Shown: positions 16,535 to 24,345 of the stretch, piece by piece | Position numbering within the stretch: position 1 is the stretch's first letter | How the letters are laid out: every line of letters starts with the position of its first letter | Origin: Haloarcula sp. CBA1129 | GTDB lineage: Archaea > Halobacteriota > Halobacteria > Halobacteriales > Haloarculaceae | Length of the DNA stretch: 64,000 bases | Assembly (NCBI RefSeq): GCF_008729015.1 | Contig: NZ_RKSM01000001.1 | Coordinates: 2,976,001-3,040,000 of the forward strand | Direction of reading: 5' to 3' | Made by a program: the position numbers and the translations under genes | Notes under the pieces: model-generated | What the model saw: the letters and a program-made list of their open reading frames with translations, nothing else | Told to the model about the DNA's origin: nothing | The model's database searches: none

Positions 16535-17872
16535 TCATATCGCCTCTTTGTACGCTTCGAGTGCATTCTCTATGTCCTCACCTGTGTGGGCATCACAGAT
16601 GAACTGTGACTCGAACTGGTTCGCCGTGAGGAACACGCCCTGTTCCTTCATCGCGGGCCAGAACAGTCGCTCCCACCGCTCGGTCTCGGCCTGTGTCACG
16701 TCGCCCCCGGTCTTCGGACAGTAGTCGAACCGCGGGCAGGATTCCCGCTGTCGGCAGCCGGATTCGCAATGACCTTCGAAGGAATCTGGACCGTCACGGG
16801 TGAAAATGACCTTGAACATCGAGTCCCGGCCAACGACGGTGTACTCGGGGGCCTGATCTCGGAGGATGTCCTGCAGGCCTGACCGGAGTCGTTCGCCGAG
16901 GTCGTTGACGTGGTCGTATACGTCGTGTTCAGCTGCATACCGTAGCGTCTCCAGCCCGGCGGCCATCGTCACGGGGTGGCCCGAGAACGTCCCGGACTGG
17001 AACACGTCGCCGGCGGGGGTGAACTGCTCGATGATCTCGCTTTTGCCGCCGATAGCGCCGACCGGGAAGCCGCCGCCGACGATCTTCCCGAAGGTGGTGA
17101 TGTCGGGGTCGATGTCGAAGGCACCCTGCGCGCACTGGAGGCCGCCGACCCGGAAGCCGGTGATGACCTCGTCGAAGACCAGCAGGGAGCCGTGGTCGTC
17201 ACACAGCTCTCGGAGCGTGTCGTGGTAGCCCTCGACCGGGTGGACGATGCCGTAGTTCCCGAGGATGGGTTCGGTGAGGACGGCCGCGATGTCGTCGCCG
17301 TGTTCCTCGAACACCTCGTGGGCGGCCTCCTCGTCGTTGAACGGAACGGTCAGCGTGTGTTCGGCGAAGCTCTCGGGGATGCCGGGGCTGGACGGGGCCG
17401 TGTGGTCGCCCTCGCCCTCGACCAGCGTGGACTCCTGTGCGCCGTGGTAGCCGCTCTGCATCACGACGATTTTGTCACGCCCCGTGTAGCCACGAGCCAG
17501 TCGGACCGCCGAGACGGTCGCTTCGGTCCCGCTGTTGACGAACCGCAGCATCTCGACGCTCGGGACGTGCCGGGTGACGAACTCGGCCAGTTCGACCTCG
17601 ACCTCGGTGGGTGCGCCGTACATCGGCCCCTCGGCGGCGTGTTGCTGGATGGCCGACTGGACCTGTTCGGGCAGGCTGTGGCCCAGTAGTAGCGGCCCGT
17701 AGCCCATGACGAAATCGATGTAGCGGTTGCCGTCGGCGTCGATGACATGCCCGCCGTCCCCCTTCTCGACGAAGAACGGGTAGGGCCGCGTCGCTCGCAC
17801 GGAGGAGTTGACGCCGCCCGACAGCACCGACAGGGCGCGGTCGTACAGCGCTCGTGACTGCTCGTGGTTCAT
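16535..17872 (-). CDS. hemL: Glutamate-1-semialdehyde 2,1-aminomutase
   Basis: A 445-residue PLP enzyme that turns glutamate-1-semialdehyde into 5-aminolevulinate, the first step of the C5 tetrapyrrole route. The PLP lysine is Lys263 in [25 protein letters not shown] holds the aspartate that binds the cofactor ring. The N-terminus [13 protein letters not shown] is typical. Between residues 369 and 385 there is an unusual insertion with four cysteines (C-x3-C-x5-C-x5-C) that could bind zinc or an Fe-S cluster. The hemB gene, next in the pathway, lies at 35303. Confidence 0.96.
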   Translation of the reverse strand: MNHEQSRALYDRALSVLSGGVNSSVRATRPYPFFVEKGDGGHVIDADGNRYIDFVMGYGPLLLGHSLPEQVQSAIQQHAAEGPMYGAPTEVEVELAEFVTRHVPSVEMLRFVNSGTEATVSAVRLARGYTGRDKIVVMQSGYHGAQESTLVEGEGDHTAPSSPGIPESFAEHTLTVPFNDEEAAHEVFEEHGDDIAAVLTEPILGNYGIVHPVEGYHDTLRELCDDHGSLLVFDEVITGFRVGGLQCAQGAFDIDPDITTFGKIVGGGFPVGAIGGKSEIIEQFTPAGDVFQSGTFSGHPVTMAAGLETLRYAAEHDVYDHVNDLGERLRSGLQDILRDQAPEYTVVGRDSMFKVIFTRDGPDSFEGHCESGCRQRESCPRFDYCPKTGGDVTQAETERWERLFWPAMKEQGVFLTANQFESQFICDAHTGEDIENALEAYKEAI

Positions 17873-17958
17873 ACGCTGCCGTTTGACCGCTGTCAGAAAG
17901 AAACTGTTGTTACCCGGCGGTGCTACCGATCTAGTGGACGGATGTCACATACTCTCGG

Positions 17959-17992
17959 GTGAAATAAGTATTTCGTAAAGAGTCACTGTTAT
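17959..17992 (+). promoter_or_regulatory. Putative nitrogen-regulator site and promoter of nasA
   Basis: GTAAAGAGTCACTGTTAT at 17975-17992 recurs before narK (20334-20351) with 16 of 18 identical bases, and both copies are preceded 15-16 nt upstream by GTGAA followed by A/T-rich sequence. It sits directly before the nasA start region. A regulator-binding site for nitrate or nitrogen control is the simplest reading. Confidence 0.6.
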
Positions 17993-18049
17993 ACGGTGTG
18001 TATTCATCTATGTACGTACGACAATGGCATCCGAACGTACTGTAATCTT

Positions 18050-20155
18050 ATGCCAAACTGGACGAATGGGCGTCGTCACGGCGCGTGGACGGCTGTGAGC
18101 GACTGGGTCCCGACGACGTGTATGCGGTGTGCCGTCGGCTGTGGACACATGCACCAGGGGGCTGACGAGGGGTACGGCATCGACGCCGCCCGCGGCGATG
18201 CCGCCCATCCGGTCAGTCAGGGACTGGCATGCGCTCGCGGGCTCCGGGAGAGCAAGGCCCCCGACGGGGAGTGGCTCACGCGGCCGATGGTCCGCAGCGA
18301 TGGTGAACTCCGCCAGACCCAGTGGGACGTGGCGCTGGCCCGTGCCGTCGAGGGACTGCAGGCCGTCCACGAACGGGACCCCGACTCCGTTGCCGTGCTG
18401 GGGAGCGGCCAGCAGACAAACGAGGCGGCCTACGCGCTGGGAAAGGTCGCCCGCGGCGGCTTCGGCACGCGGAACTACGACGCCAACACGACGCTGTGCA
18501 TGGCGAGTGCCGTCACCGCCTACTATCAGGCCTTCGGCAGCGACGCGCCGCCGTGTACCTACGCCGACATCAGCGACGCTGACCGCCACGTCGTCTGGGG
18601 GGCGAACCCGGCGGTCGCCCATCCCGTGATGTTCCGCTGGATTCAACAATCCGCCGACGAGGAGGGCGTCGAAATCATCGTCGTCGATCCTGTCCGCTCG
18701 GAGACCGCGGAGAACTCCGAGCACCACGTCGCACCTGACCCCGGGAAGGACCTCGTACTGGCCCGAGCCGTACTGGCCCGCATCGTCGAGACGGGGCGAG
18801 TCGACCGCGAGTTCGTCGACGAGGCGACCGACGGGTTTGAGGACCTGCTTGCCTCGCTCCCGGACGCCGACGACGCGGCCGCTGCGGCCGGTGTCGAGCT
18901 GGCCGACGTGGACCTGCTGGCCGACGCGATGGACCAGCAGGCGCTCATCTACTGGGGCATGGGCATCAATCAGCACGTTCAGGGGACCGAGACCGCCCGG
19001 GCGCTTATCGACCTGACGCTGGCGACGGGGAACCTCCGGCCCGGCGGCGGCCCGTTCTCGCTGACCGGTCAGGCCAACTCGATGGGGACCCGAATCTGCT
19101 CCTCGAAGGGGTCTTGGCCCGGTCAGCGGGCCTTCGAGGACCCGGACCACCGTCGACTCGTCGCGGACCACTGGGATATTCCGGTCGACCGCTTGCCCGA
19201 CGACACCGGTCCCGGTCCGGTCGGGATGCTCGAAGAGGGCCCCGAGGCCGTCTGGGCCGTCGCCACAAATCCCGTCGCCGGGATGCCTGAGGCCGATTCG
19301 GTCCGCGAGACGCTCGAAGACGCCTTCGTCGTCGTGCAAGACGCCTTCCACACCGAAACGACGGAAATCGCCGACGTGGTCCTGCCCGCCGCGACGTGGG
19401 GGGAGAGCGACGGGACGACGACGAACATGGAGCGGACCATCTCCCGGGTCCGGTCGGCGACCGACGTGCCAAGCGGCGTCAGGCAGGACATCGACATTAT
19501 CGCCACCATCGGCTCGCGGCTGTTCCCCGGCCTGTTCGAGAGCACGTCCCCGGACCCGTCGGACGTGTTCGATGAGTTCACCACCCTCACCGAAGGGACG
19601 GTCGCCGACTGTTCGGGCATCACCTACGAGCGCCTTGACGACAGCCACGCCGTCAGGTGGCCCGCGCCCGACGAGGAGAGCGCTGGCGGCTACCGATACT
19701 ACGACGACGAATCGTGGTCGTTCCCCACTGCCTCCGGCCGCGCGCAGTTCTCGACCGGCCGTCAGGGGTCGCTTCCGGAACCGACCGACGACGACTACCC
19801 GCTGACGCTGACCACCGCCCGCGAGGCTGACGGGTACAACACCGGCGTCCGGTCCCGCGGCGGCGAGGCCGGGACGCTGGTAGCCCGCATCCACCCCAAG
19901 ACGATTGCGGAACACAGCGGGCTCGTCACCGACGAGCAGCTGACCGTCGAGACCCGCCGCGGCTCCGCGATAGCCGAAATCGACCGCGACGAGGGTGTCC
20001 CCCACGGGATGGTCTGGCTGCCGATTCACCATCCGGCGACGAACCGACTGACGCTTTCGGACCGAGACCCCCAGTCCGACGAGCCGAACTTCAAGCAGTG
20101 TGCCGCCCGCCTCGTCGCCGCAGAGGCCGAACTGCCGCCGGCGACGGCTGACTGA
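18050..20155 (+). CDS. nasA: Assimilatory nitrate reductase, molybdopterin subunit
   Basis: A 701-residue Mo-bis-MGD oxidoreductase that reduces nitrate to nitrite in the cytoplasm. An N-terminal [4Fe-4S] site is formed by Cys24, Cys27, Cys31 and Cys61 (CMRCAVGC ... CARG). Other family blocks are YDANTTLCMASAV, NPAVAHPVMFRW, YWGMGINQHVQGT and ATNPVAGMPEADSV, and the C-terminal molybdopterin-guanine-dinucleotide-binding barrel includes GYNTGVRSRGGEAG. No signal peptide is seen, as expected for the assimilatory form. Alternatives to ATG 18050 are GTG 17996 and GTG 18095; all keep the cofactor sites. narK and nirA follow. Confidence 0.9.
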   Translation: MPNWTNGRRHGAWTAVSDWVPTTCMRCAVGCGHMHQGADEGYGIDAARGDAAHPVSQGLACARGLRESKAPDGEWLTRPMVRSDGELRQTQWDVALARAVEGLQAVHERDPDSVAVLGSGQQTNEAAYALGKVARGGFGTRNYDANTTLCMASAVTAYYQAFGSDAPPCTYADISDADRHVVWGANPAVAHPVMFRWIQQSADEEGVEIIVVDPVRSETAENSEHHVAPDPGKDLVLARAVLARIVETGRVDREFVDEATDGFEDLLASLPDADDAAAAAGVELADVDLLADAMDQQALIYWGMGINQHVQGTETARALIDLTLATGNLRPGGGPFSLTGQANSMGTRICSSKGSWPGQRAFEDPDHRRLVADHWDIPVDRLPDDTGPGPVGMLEEGPEAVWAVATNPVAGMPEADSVRETLEDAFVVVQDAFHTETTEIADVVLPAATWGESDGTTTNMERTISRVRSATDVPSGVRQDIDIIATIGSRLFPGLFESTSPDPSDVFDEFTTLTEGTVADCSGITYERLDDSHAVRWPAPDEESAGGYRYYDDESWSFPTASGRAQFSTGRQGSLPEPTDDDYPLTLTTAREADGYNTGVRSRGGEAGTLVARIHPKTIAEHSGLVTDEQLTVETRRGSAIAEIDRDEGVPHGMVWLPIHHPATNRLTLSDRDPQSDEPNFKQCAARLVAAEAELPPATAD

Positions 20156-20318
20156 GCCACCATCGGACGCAGCCTCGATGGCTCGCCGACACACACTTCT
20201 CCAGCGCTGTTCGACGTAATCTGAATATGTCCAATTATTCCCTCGTCCACTGGGCGTTCAATGTCCTTAAAGAGGGGATATCCGATGATATATTTGCCAC
20301 CTATCCACTTAGCAGGAA
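20156..20318. other. Intergenic region nasA-narK, left part
   Basis: The spacer between nasA and narK is 320 nt (20156-20475). Its left part is G/C-rich then turns A/T-rich (ATATTCC..., TTAAAGAGG, GATGATATATTTG near 20216-20295). It contains one copy of a 13-nt repeat at 20290-20302. No coding sequence with genome-like codon use is visible. Confidence 0.5.
20290..20302 (+). repeat. 13-nt repeat copy 1 (ATATTTGCCACCT)
   Basis: ATATTTGCCACCT here is identical to 21824-21836, downstream of narK. One copy precedes narK, the other precedes nirA by about 480 nt. Confidence 0.5.
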
Positions 20319-20351
20319 GTGAATAGCCGTTATGTAAAGGGTTACTGTTAT
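20319..20351 (+). promoter_or_regulatory. Putative nitrogen-regulator site upstream of narK
   Basis: GTAAAGGGTTACTGTTAT at 20334-20351 matches the nasA element at 17975-17992 in 16 of 18 positions; GTGAA at 20319 precedes it at nearly the same distance. It lies 125 nt before the narK ATG, and further A/T-rich sequence (TTAAATGG, AAAATAAACG) follows, so narK seems to have its own promoter. Confidence 0.55.
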
Positions 20352-20475
20352 TAAATGGTGGGACTTTCGGACTTCATGTACTGATGTGGGCACACATCCA
20401 AAATAAACGCGTATTGGTGGACAATATCTCGTTATCGAACGCGAGCACTGCTCAGTCTGTAACCGGGGTGTCGCC

Positions 20476-21798
20476 ATGGGACTGATCAAGATGACGAAAT
20501 ATCGGACGCTGCTGCTGGCGACTATCGGGTTCAATTTCTCGTTTCTCATCTGGTTCTCCTTTGCGCCCTTTACCGGCCCGATGGCCGAGGAGTTCCAACT
20601 CTCGACCGCTGAGATCGGTATCCTCGCCAGTTCGGCCATCTGGATGGCCCCGTTCGGCCGGATGCTCACCGGCTGGCTCTCCGATAAGTTCGGTGCGCCG
20701 GCTATCTTCGCTATCGTGTTGGCGTACGTCGGCGTGTTCTCGATAGCGAGCGCCTTCGCACAGAACTACTCCGTGTTCTTCGTACTGCGGCTTATCGTGG
20801 CGACGGCCGGCATCACGTTCGTCATCGGCATCCAACACGTCGCTGAGTGGTTCGAAGAGGAGAACCTCGGCTTGGCGGAGGGCATCTACGCCGGCGTCGG
20901 GAACGCCGGGGCCGCCGGCGGCGCGCTCATCCTCCCTCGCGTGTTCGGGAGTGGCTGGAACGGGCCGCTGTTCTCGACCAACTGGCGAGCCGCGTTCTTC
21001 TACACCGGCATCGTTTCCATTCTCCTCGCTATCGCCTACTACACGCTCGGCGAGGCCGCAAAGAGCGAGGCAAAACGCCAAGCGACCAAGGAAAACACCA
21101 CCTTCAAGGGCTGGCTACACACGGCTACCCGATACGGCACCGTCGTCCTCGCCGCCGCGTACATCATGTCGTTCGGCCTCGAACTGTCGATGAACGGGTG
21201 GCTCGCCACCTACTACCGCGAAGCGTTCAATCAGGACAACCTCGTCATCGCGAGCACCTTCGCGGCGACGTTCTCGATTGCTGCAGGATTGCTCCGGCCG
21301 TTTGGCGGCTACGGCAGCGACCTGCTGGCCCGCAAAGAGAAGAACATCCTGCCGTTCTTCAAGGGGCAGTACCGCGAACAGTGGACGTTCCTCGGACTCT
21401 GTTTCATCGTGGTGATGATGTTCGCCATGACGCTGGCCGGCCTCTCCGGTGTCCTGCTGAACGCTGTCGTCATCGGCTTCCTTGTTGGCACGGGCTGTGC
21501 TTGGGCCGAGGGCGCTATCTTCGCGCAGGTGCCCGCGATGTTCCCGAACGACTCGGGCTCGGTTGCGGGCGTCGTCGGCGGTGTCGGAACCGTCGGCGGC
21601 ATCGTCTACCCGCTGTTTTACTCCGCGCCGTGGCTGGCGAACCTCCACATCGGATACTCCGTGACCGCCCTCACGATGCTCCCCATCGTCGCCCTGTCAG
21701 CGTGGGTGTTCCAGCCCGAGATCGCGAAAATCGCTAACACGGCCGGGTTCGTCGGAAGCACGCAGGAAGGCACCACCGTCGCCTCCGGCGACGACTGA
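20476..21798 (+). CDS. narK: Nitrate/nitrite transporter (MFS, NarK type)
   Basis: A 440-residue major facilitator with about 12 membrane segments. Segment 1 ([24 protein letters not shown]) and the loop [18 protein letters not shown] are typical of NarK transporters, as are [16 protein letters not shown] and the paired [17 protein letters not shown] glycine-rich block (nitrate signature) near residue 360. It should import nitrate for NasA or exchange nitrite. The start [14 protein letters not shown] may in fact be the inner ATG five codons later. It lies between nasA and nirA. Confidence 0.93.
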   Translation: MGLIKMTKYRTLLLATIGFNFSFLIWFSFAPFTGPMAEEFQLSTAEIGILASSAIWMAPFGRMLTGWLSDKFGAPAIFAIVLAYVGVFSIASAFAQNYSVFFVLRLIVATAGITFVIGIQHVAEWFEEENLGLAEGIYAGVGNAGAAGGALILPRVFGSGWNGPLFSTNWRAAFFYTGIVSILLAIAYYTLGEAAKSEAKRQATKENTTFKGWLHTATRYGTVVLAAAYIMSFGLELSMNGWLATYYREAFNQDNLVIASTFAATFSIAAGLLRPFGGYGSDLLARKEKNILPFFKGQYREQWTFLGLCFIVVMMFAMTLAGLSGVLLNAVVIGFLVGTGCAWAEGAIFAQVPAMFPNDSGSVAGVVGGVGTVGGIVYPLFYSAPWLANLHIGYSVTALTMLPIVALSAWVFQPEIAKIANTAGFVGSTQEGTTVASGDD

Positions 21799-22270
21799 TA
21801 CTGTTTGCTGTACCTATTCTACGATATTTGCCACCTCGCGTGGCGACATTCGTTATAGACGGACAGCCAACAGTATGACGCCTCTAGACTTCGACCGGCG
21901 CTTCTCTCTTTCGTGCAGACGCCCAGACTCGACCAGTGTCCGACTGTTGTGCTGCCTGTCGCGTCCTCCTTCGGTTCAGCTCGCGCGCGGCTGACACCCC
22001 AGTTTGACGGGATCACAGTCTGGTCGGACGAATCGTGCTCGGGAGCGTCCCCAGCGTACAGTTTCAGATCTCGACCGGCCAATCGGTTGCCGTCCTGCGG
22101 TTTTACTCATGTCTCCGATGCGGTGTATAACCTGTTTAAACACCTCTCAGATGGTATAGTTCTGGACGGCTGTTTTCGAACACCCTATCGATATTTATTT
22201 CTTTAACGATTAGGGTTATAGGGAATCAAACTGAGTTATTAGACGTGAATTAGCGGACGTTCAAATAACT
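21799..22270. other. Intergenic region narK-nirA
   Basis: About 470 nt without a convincing gene; short frames on both strands have shadow-like composition. It holds a 13-nt repeat copy (21824-21836), the palindrome TGTTTAAACA at 22133-22142 nested in GGTGT/ACACC arms (22122-22126 and 22140-22144), and an A/T-rich stretch (CGATATTTATTTCTTTAACG, 22189-22208, then GGGTTATAGGG) that is likely the nirA promoter area. Confidence 0.5.
21824..21836 (+). repeat. 13-nt repeat copy 2 (ATATTTGCCACCT)
   Basis: Exact copy of 20290-20302, located 26 nt after the narK stop. May be a regulatory site shared by the nitrate genes. Confidence 0.5.
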
Positions 22271-22327
22271 ATGAGTGAGAAAACAGCACATCTATCAAGA
22301 ATCGTGGGGGCTGAAAATGGCACATAA
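22271..22327 (+). CDS. Possible 18-aa leader peptide overlapping the nirA start
   Basis: ATG 22271 opens a frame encoding MSEKTAHLSRIVGAENGT and ending at TAA 22325-22327, 8 nt inside nirA. Its stop overlaps the nirA start region by 11 nt in total, which would suit translational coupling or attenuation. It may equally be chance, since the frame is very short; there is no clear ribosome-binding site before it. Confidence 0.3.
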   Translation: MSEKTAHLSRIVGAENGT

Positions 22328-24083
22328 GAAAGAAGAGTACAAGGAGGAGCTGTACGGCGATGAGGTACGAGAGAAGTTAGAGGAGTTTGCCGAGAAAGGC
22401 TGGGAGTCCATTCCCGAGGACGAACGCGAGAAGTGGTTCTCGCGGTTCAAGTTCTGGGGCGTGTTCCACCACCGCGGCGGGCAGGAGTCGTATTTCATGA
22501 TGCGGCTGACCAACTGCGGCGGCATCTTGGAACCGGACCAGCTCCGAGCCATCGGCGAGGTCGCACGCGACTACGCGAAGGGACCGGCCGAGAACCCCGA
22601 GTTCGGGAACGGCTGGATCGACCTCACGACGCGGCAGTCCATCCAACTCCATTGGCTCAAGCTCGAGGACATCCCCGAGATATGGGAGAAACTCGAAGCC
22701 GTCGGCGTCTCCTCGCGCTCGGCGGGCGGGGATACGATGCGCAACATCTCCGGCTGTCCGGTCGCCGGCAAGGCCGAGGAGTTCGTCGAGTCCCGGCCGA
22801 TTCTGGACGAGATTCAGGAGACCATCCGCGACGACAACGAACTGGCCAATATGCCCCGGAAGTTCAACATCTCGGTGACGGGGTGCAAGCAGGGGTGTGC
22901 CCAAGACAGCATCAACGACATCGGGCTGGAGCCAGCCCACAAATTTATTGACGGCGAGGAAATCGAGGGGTTCAACGTCCGCGTCGGCGGCGGCCTCGGC
23001 GGCCGCGAGCCGCGCGAAGCCCGTCCACTCGACCTGTTCATCCGGCCCGAACACGCCGTCGAGACGGTCCGGGCCTTCGTCGAGTACTACCACGAGGCGG
23101 GCAACCGGACGAACCGCTCGAAAAACCGCGCTCGGTTCTTCGTCGACGAGCACGGCACCGACGCCATCCGCGAGGAACTCGACAAGCGTCTTGATTTCGA
23201 GCTGGAAACCGCCGGCACCGATTTCCGTGGGGAGTACACGTACAACGCCGGCAAGCGCACAGAGTATGGTGCCCACGACCACGTCGGCGTCTACGACCAG
23301 AAAGACGACAAGAACTACGTCGGGCTCTCGGTGCCCGTGGGCCGACTTTCCGCTGAGGATACCATCGAACTGGCTGACCTCGCCGACGCCTACGGCTCCG
23401 GCGAGGTGCGCCTGACCCGTCGACAGAACCCGATCATCATGGGCGTCTCCGACGGAAACCTCTCGCACCTGCTCAACGAGCCGCTGCTGGAGAAGCACTC
23501 GCCGGAGCCGAACCCGTTCGTTCAGGGTGCGATGGCCTGCACCGGGACGGAGTTCTGCTCGCTGGCGCTCACCGAGACCAAGGCCCGGATGGCCCGGCTG
23601 CTGCGCTGGCTCGGTGACAACGTCGACGTGCCCGACGACGTGGACCGCATCAAGATGCACTTCTCGGGCTGTACGGCCGACTGCGGGCAGGCGATGACGG
23701 CCGACATCGGCCTGCAGGGGATGCGAGCCCGAAAGGACGGCCAGATGGTCGAAGCCGTCGACGTGGGCGTCGGCGGCGGCATCGGCGAGGACCCGTCGTT
23801 CATCGAGTGGGTCCGCCAGCGTGTCCCCGCCGACGAAGCGCCCGGCATGATAAAGAACATCGTCGAGGCCTACGCGGCGCTCCGCTCGGAGGGCCAGACG
23901 TTCCGGGAATGGGTCGACGCCACTGGCCACGAGACCATCGTCGAACTGGCCGAGCCCCACGAGGTCGAGGGGTACACCGACCCCTGTCTGGCAGACGGCA
24001 AGCAGTCGTGGTATCCCTTCGACGACGGTGACAGCCCGGCCCCGACCGACGCCGAAGGCCAGCCGATTTCGGCGGACGACTGA
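22317..24083 (+). CDS. nirA: Ferredoxin-nitrite reductase (siroheme, Fe-S)
   Basis: A 588-residue nitrite/sulfite reductase family enzyme that reduces nitrite to ammonium with ferredoxin. Two ferredoxin-like half domains are seen (GGQESYFMMRLTNCGGIL and YVGLSVPVGRL). The siroheme/[4Fe-4S] ligands are Cys408, Cys414, Cys452 and Cys456 (CTGTEFC ... CTADC). NMPRKFNISVTGCKQGC matches the substrate-binding block. ATG 22317 has a G-rich tract (GTGGGGG) before it. The gene is called nasD in some haloarchaea. With nasA and narK it completes nitrate assimilation. Confidence 0.95.
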   Translation: MAHKKEEYKEELYGDEVREKLEEFAEKGWESIPEDEREKWFSRFKFWGVFHHRGGQESYFMMRLTNCGGILEPDQLRAIGEVARDYAKGPAENPEFGNGWIDLTTRQSIQLHWLKLEDIPEIWEKLEAVGVSSRSAGGDTMRNISGCPVAGKAEEFVESRPILDEIQETIRDDNELANMPRKFNISVTGCKQGCAQDSINDIGLEPAHKFIDGEEIEGFNVRVGGGLGGREPREARPLDLFIRPEHAVETVRAFVEYYHEAGNRTNRSKNRARFFVDEHGTDAIREELDKRLDFELETAGTDFRGEYTYNAGKRTEYGAHDHVGVYDQKDDKNYVGLSVPVGRLSAEDTIELADLADAYGSGEVRLTRRQNPIIMGVSDGNLSHLLNEPLLEKHSPEPNPFVQGAMACTGTEFCSLALTETKARMARLLRWLGDNVDVPDDVDRIKMHFSGCTADCGQAMTADIGLQGMRARKDGQMVEAVDVGVGGGIGEDPSFIEWVRQRVPADEAPGMIKNIVEAYAALRSEGQTFREWVDATGHETIVELAEPHEVEGYTDPCLADGKQSWYPFDDGDSPAPTDAEGQPISADD

Positions 24084-24085
24084 CC

Positions 24086-24184
24086 ATGACAGACAGCACA
24101 ACTGACCACGACGGAGCGTCCGACCCGCCGGAATCCGCGGTCAAGGGGGTGGCATACGACGCGGCACCGGAGCTACTGGAGTAA
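24086..24184 (+). CDS. 32-aa peptide downstream of nirA
   Basis: ATG 24086 starts 2 nt after the nirA stop and encodes a 32-residue acidic peptide (MTDSTTDHDGASD... ending AYDAAPELLE) with genome-like codon use. The tight spacing suggests it is translated with nirA. No motif is recognised. It is followed by two hairpins and the convergent lipoprotein gene. Whether it is conserved cannot be judged here. Confidence 0.45.
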   Translation: MTDSTTDHDGASDPPESAVKGVAYDAAPELLE

Positions 24185-24191
24185 CGCGGCC

Positions 24192-24242
24192 CCGGCTCCG
24201 AACAGCCGGCCCCAGCGACGTGATACGCCCGTCTCAGGGCGT
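24192..24242. terminator. Tandem hairpins between nirA and the convergent lipoprotein gene
   Basis: CCGGCT/AGCCGG (24192-24197 and 24204-24209) and ACGCCC/GGGCGT (24225-24230 and 24237-24242), each with a 6-nt loop; a weaker CCGTC/GACGG pair follows near 24246-24266. Placed between two convergent genes, they probably mark transcript ends on both sides. Confidence 0.5.
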
Positions 24243-24345
24243 GTCCGTCCGCCTCTGACAGACGGGGACTGCTCGTGTCCATCTCCCCGTCCGGTTCTTT
24301 CGCTGCCGTATTTTCCCGTTGCGCAGCGGTCGTCGAGTCACAACC

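Noticed and set aside
18008-20194. Long open frame of 728 codons on the minus strand opposite nasA
   Set aside because: It is the antisense shadow of nasA; the product is Arg/Gly/Val-rich without motifs, and codon bias fits the plus strand.
21819-22206. Two short opposite frames between narK and nirA
   Set aside because: Mixed composition, no conserved motif, A/T-rich regulatory surroundings.
22377-24101. Long minus-strand frame opposite nirA
   Set aside because: Antisense shadow typical of G/C-rich genes; no recognisable domain, while nirA has all its ligands on the plus strand.
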